Source: Nymphaea colorata (lineage: Eukaryota > Streptophyta > Magnoliopsida > Nymphaeales > Nymphaeaceae). From it: DNA of 64,000 nt. The notes under the pieces were generated by a model that had not been told where the DNA came from, searched no databases, and saw only the letters and a program-made list of their open reading frames with translations. Where the stretch lies: NCBI RefSeq assembly GCF_008831285.2, contig NC_045146.1, positions 20,785,289-20,849,288 on the forward strand, read 5' to 3'. Below are positions 59,612-64,000 of this stretch, piece by piece; positions within the stretch are counted from its first letter, which is position 1, and each line of letters opens with the position of its first letter. Both the position numbers and the translations under genes were made by a program.

Positions 59612-59961
59612 CTATGTGACATGGGTACACCAGTTTTGCCCGGGTACCTGTGTCGGTATGTGGGTACAGCTGCATTTTAAAAATTTTAAAAAATATATTT
59701 CAAACTTAATTCTTTTCTAATTTTTTATTTTCCCTTCTTTTATATTTCCCTTCCAATAAGATTCTATATTTTCCTCTCATTTTTCTCTAATTTTGAGATT
59801 TTTTGTAGATTATAAGACTATTAATACTTTTTTTTCCATTTTATCATTTTTGAAAATATAAAATTTGCGGACCCGTGTACCCACAATTTTCAAAATTGTC
59901 ATGTCCGAACCTGTACCGCCGTACTCACAACCCGTACCGTACCTGCACGCATGTGACATTG
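59612..59961. mobile_element. hAT-like MITE, uninterrupted copy in block B
   Basis: 350 bp flanked by the exact 8-bp duplication GCTAGCAC (59604-59611, 59962-59969). Ends are CTATGTGACATGGGT and, reverse-complemented, CAATGTCACATGCGT. The interior has GGTACC and CCGTAC palindromes around an AT-rich core. It contains the single GTACC that is the empty target of the TRIM in block A. Confidence 0.88.
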
Positions 59962-60173
59962 GCTAGCACATAATATATTCCTATTCCCATTACATGCAAT
60001 GCTTTTAGCCTTTTACACATTTTGACAGGATAGCACCAGAAGGAACATGTTCTGCTAACTGAAGATGAATAAATAAATAAAGGAATCCACACAAGTAATG
60101 TTGGTCAATTTCTTCAGTAGATAAAGCAGCCCATTGGTCTTCAATGATTAAGGGTTTTGATATTAGAGCTCAC

Positions 60174-60263
60174 CTTTATGTAAGTACCACTTCTCTTGGA
60201 CATATCCCCAGCATCTAAAGAAATAACCGACCAGCTTACGTTGGATGCCACACCCTCCTTTCG
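60174..60263 (-). pseudogene. Orphan 90-bp exon of an unidentified gene (copy B)
   Basis: Same 30-codon exon as 35681-35770 in block A, with acceptor TTACAG and donor GTGAGC kept and no stop. It starts RKEGVASNVSWSVISLDAGD. Conserved frame and splice sites in both copies suggest either recent decay of the parent gene or a still-used exon. Confidence 0.5.
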
Positions 60264-62679
60264 CTGTAATAAGGAATTTACCATTTTTAGCCAGTGCTAT
60301 AAGCAATCCAAAATGGATATTACTTCAAGATGAGATTCTATGAACCAAATACTAGGGAAACCATGGAGCTGACTTTTTCTCAGCTTTACAAAATTATTAG
60401 AAACATTAGGCAACACTAACAAAACAAAGTCAGGACCTAAGTACAGGGGAAATCACCAAGAACCAGTATAAGAGAAAAAAGTTCAATAAGAGGAACAACA
60501 AATTGAAGTTGTAAATTTAAAAAAAAAAAATTGATAGTATCAAAAAGGTTAACAATAGATTGCTTTGAGTTAAACGAAGGTGCAGGTCATAGGTATAAGC
60601 AACACGACCACTCTTTATGTCAGACTTTACCATTGTAGCTCTCAGGCCAGGCTGCAAAAAGCAAAACCACCAATTTCTTCAGCAGATATGAAAGAACAAA
60701 AAAACGAAAGATGAGGCAACACCCCAGCTACTAGTGCAATTTTGACAAAAAACTTTGCTGATGATCATCAAATTGTACTCACCAACTAAAGAGTTTCACA
60801 GAGTAAACTGTACAAGATGCTCATTGAACACCACACTTGAGTTTGCTATAAAATTGTTACTGATGGTTGATAGTCTGCTCAAATATAAAAAAATGATCTA
60901 ATACAAATGCATTTTTACTTTGATACTATGAAGAACTCAAATTTACACAAAAAAGGAAGGCAAGGAGAACCGAATTCTGGATGCAGGTTTTGACACCACA
61001 GATAAAGGAAAACTTCCACCCTTGCATGTTGTTGGTACCTGTTTATTTTTAATTGTCACCTACGCATCTCTTGCATTAAGAATCATGACACAAAAACACT
61101 GACAATATAATCCTTGGGTTGAAAGCTTACAGAGAAAATATTGTCCGAGGCACTGGCCAGAAGAACTCGAATGCTAATGCAAGTAGATCTTGACCACCAA
61201 GCAAGTTATTCCAAAATTGACATCAGTTATTTCTTCACACAAAAAGGGCTGCTAACAGGTAAAGGAACATTGATATCAATTGTTTCTTCACAACCTACTT
61301 AAAGCAAGTACCATAGTGACTCTTAAACCCCAAGAGATTTACATATGGTTCTGATTCTGACTATGGAAGACTAAATGGGCATACACTAAAATGAAGATCT
61401 GCACATAACAACAGCATCAACATCAAAGTTCTATTCCAACCAATACTTGAAAAGTCTGCAATCATATCCAATAGCGGAATGTGTTAACAAGGATAAACTA
61501 TCTGATGCATTTCATTAAAATGACTAAGAGCAAGCCCAAAAAATATCTTTAGCTACCAAAACATTGTTCGGCTCAGCAGATAGTAGGAAACAAAATCAGC
61601 AACAAAATTTTCAACAAAGAACAGATACATGTAATGGTTTTTCGACAGACCTGCTACATAGAGATCAGAAAGTCAGCTCCCTTGATAACTCATGCATCTT
61701 GACAACTTCCTTGGTAATCCTGCAGGAGATCAGGATGTTGTCATTAAACCCAGAGTTTATCAAATGAACCAACCAGCTCCATAGATAAATTATGTGCTGC
61801 AGATTCTTTTGGAGCGAAAAGTTTATAATCATCTGGAAGAAATCAAAATGCATTTGTTTTGTTTCCAGACCTCCACAATTGTGTTGAAGCTCTGATTACT
61901 AATTTTGCTAATGTAGATGACACGTAATCGTGCCGATTTGTGCTGTGCTTCTTGATTTTGTTCACTTTCAATATAGCATGTTCACATTAGTTTTCAAAAC
62001 CAGCAAGGTCAGTACACATGCAGTTGCACCACATCAAATTAGAAACCTAATAATTACCTATTTTACTCAAAATCCTAACTGAGAATGCTTATACTAGTTT
62101 CCACCACCAGCAAGAAGTAATTATTGGCATGTGAAAGGAAGAACAATATAAAAATCTACAACGAGCGAAAAGCTTCAACCAAGTGAAGCAAACTGTTAAC
62201 AGTTGACACTAAAGTTGCATATCGCATATTTACAGCAGATTTTTAGGTCGTCACAGTTATAATCCAAGTCGAATGATGTTACAGCTGACATGATCATAAG
62301 TTATCACAATGAATCCGAATTAGAGAAGCATCACACAATGAATCCGAATTATAAAATTCACGTTTCAGGGCTCGCGCTATCTCCTACCTAGCATCATATT
62401 CTGAGCAAAAGGATGAAACTTATTGAAACAAAAATTCAGTTTACAATTCTAAAAATTTCATAACGACAAAATCTTGTGTATAGATTCTAAATGTGCACTG
62501 TTAAGTTGTAAAATAGGGAGTTTAATCTAGCATTATTAACAGTGCTAGATTATAATCTAGCACTGGTAAGTTTAAAATAGAGAGTTGGATATTGCTTCTT
62601 GTAACATTTCAACCTAAGGAGGAGACACATTACACAGGAGGAGGAGACAAAGAGAAGCTCCAGCCGACCACACCAGATG

Positions 62680-63215
62680 CTCTGGTTCTTGACGTCCTTG
62701 GCCACCTACGAACAAAGATCCGTATCAGAAGGCTGGAGGTTCTCGAACACGCCGATTACCTCGCTGGCCTACGGCTTGCTCTTCGTCACGCTCAGCGTGA
62801 TCTTCCCCGTGGACGACAACGATCCCTTGATGTTCTGCTTCACCAGATCCTCCTCGTCTCCCCTGCCTTCCGTGCCACGGCATTGTCGTACCAAACGTTG
62901 CCAAGCCGGCCCTTGGGGTTGAGAAAGGACGAGCCCCGGTAGGAGGGCACCAGGAACTCGCCCGCGGAGATATCGGGCTTGCTAGAGGCCGCGAGCTCTT
63001 TGACAGTGAAAAAAAGGAAGAGGACGCGCTCGCCACTCGCCACCAGGGAGATGAACGGTGACGGCCAAGTAGTCGATCCCGTCCTTCTCCTCGAACTTGA
63101 TGGAGCCATCGTAGGAGACCTCGAAGGGGCACTGGATCACGTCCAGGGTGTAGGTGAGGTGGGTGACGAGAATATTGTGGTGGAACTCCGGCGGGGCGTT
63201 CTTGCTGATGCCCTA
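62680..63215 (-). pseudogene. PSBO: PsbO pseudogene, copy B
   Basis: Partner of the copy at 38.2-38.7 kb. Recognisable pieces: [66 protein letters not shown]. It keeps the Trp near the C-terminus and the FEV that copy A has lost, but shares the stop before VAKDV and has its own frameshifts. Like copy A it lacks the transit peptide and N-terminal half. Confidence 0.88.
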
Positions 63216-64000
63216 GACCTTTCGGCATCTTCAACGGTGCAGGAAGCATGTCGAAATCCCCAACCAGCCATCGTGCGCTCCGATAAGAGTTGCAGAAAGA
63301 GAAACCTGTAGTGTTCTGATCGGACAAAGAAAGACTCCAGCGACCCACGTGAGGGCGATCCGATGGGTGCGTTCTTGCAAAACATGGCGGGAGAGAGAGA
63401 GCGCGCGCGCCGGAGAGGGAGAGTGGGAGCTTCTTGTGACAGCGGGCGCCTTTTTGATGACCAAAGTCTTGTAACCGTTAACGTGCCCAACGTGGAAGGG
63501 GTGTCCGTAACATTTTAGGTAGTGTTTGATGGTGAGGGATGTTTGTTTAAAATAACAAACTCGGAATCATTTTTTGAATAATGTTTTGAGAAACATATTT
63601 TGGAAAAGTTATTCGCGACAATCAAATCGAAAAAGTAGTTAAACTTTAGAAATCAATCTTTCCCTTTAAAATCCAATTTATGCATCGGTCTGTCAGTTTT
63701 TCTCGTTTGAATTCGAGTTCATTACACGTTTAACCCTATGAAGAGTAGTTTAGAATATTGAAAAACTCCTATCTCTAAATGGCTTATCAAGTTTAAGCCA
63801 TGGATTTATTTTACCAACTCATCTCTCTCTATCACGAAATCGTAATCCCATTATAAAATATTCCAACTGTTTAATAATCAACATCTGTCTTTTTTGGCTC
63901 ATAATACCCATCTTATTTTTTCAAATATATGGTTTTAATATCAAGTTTTATTGTTTTTGAAGTAAAAAAGAAGTCCATATAATTGGTTTTTATAATAAAT
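63216..64000. other. End of window, block B flank
   Basis: Matches about 38,731-39,450 of block A, except for about 100 bp near 63,510-63,610 that A lacks. No gene seen; the duplication probably continues beyond the window. Confidence 0.55.

Larger units (their letters stand above)
47250..64000. repeat. Segmental duplication, block B
   Basis: Direct partner of block A. It begins at AAATTTGTGGTATGACAACC, just after a P1-derived fragment, and still matches A at the window edge. Differences from A: an extra 1.1 kb at about 48,300-49,410, an extra 6.4 kb at about 49,865-56,302, a copia LTR remnant where A has gypsy sequence, no TRIM or inner nest in the hAT-like MITE, and about 100 bp extra near 63,510-63,610. 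Confidence 0.93.

Noticed and set aside
1-64000. CRISPR arrays, rRNA or tRNA genes
   Set aside because: No regularly spaced repeats, no rRNA-like blocks and no cloverleaf with the usual TTCGA box were noticed; a tRNA scan would settle the last point.

Overview
This is nuclear DNA of a flowering plant. The evidence is intron-rich genes with canonical GT-AG introns of about 80-1,200 bp, plant-only proteins (granule-bound starch synthase with a transit-peptide-like N-terminus, a plant GH17 glucanase, PsbO relics), and a dense layer of plant-type transposons (copia, gypsy, TRIM, hAT- and Harbinger-like elements). I cannot name the species from the sequence.

Layout. The left third (about 2.5-21.1 kb) is gene-bearing: a GH17 beta-1,3-glucanase (minus, 2 exons), an SF2-type SR splicing factor (plus, 11 coding exons), the acidic ribosomal stalk protein P1 (plus, 4 exons), and granule-bound starch synthase I (minus, 12 coding exons plus a leader intron). 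P1 and GBSS are convergent. All four reconstruct to open reading frames across canonical splice sites. They are unrelated housekeeping or metabolic genes and do not form a cluster.

The right two thirds is dominated by a segmental duplication. Block A (about 23.36-39.45 kb) and block B (about 47.25 kb to the window end) are direct copies about 24 kb apart, roughly 3 % different where I compared them by eye. Each carries a PsbO pseudogene and an orphan exon. B has about 6.4 kb that A lacks; it holds a TRIM element and a Harbinger-like element that appears to carry exon 1 of a KIWI/PC4 coactivator gene. A has a four-layer nest that B lacks from the second layer down: a hAT-like MITE, then a TRIM, then a copia retrotransposon, then another hAT-like element. 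B shows the empty target site of the TRIM.

The spacer between A and B (39.45-47.25 kb) holds a small two-exon gene for a 74-residue protein, a lipid-transfer-like ORF with only five cysteines, two partial copies of the 5' end of the P1 gene, and two adjacent long inverted repeats.

Most interesting: the layered insertions whose divergences disagree with the age of the duplication; the candidate Pack-Harbinger; the duplicated 22-residue segment in GBSS; and the small conserved-looking gene at 42.8-43.2 kb.
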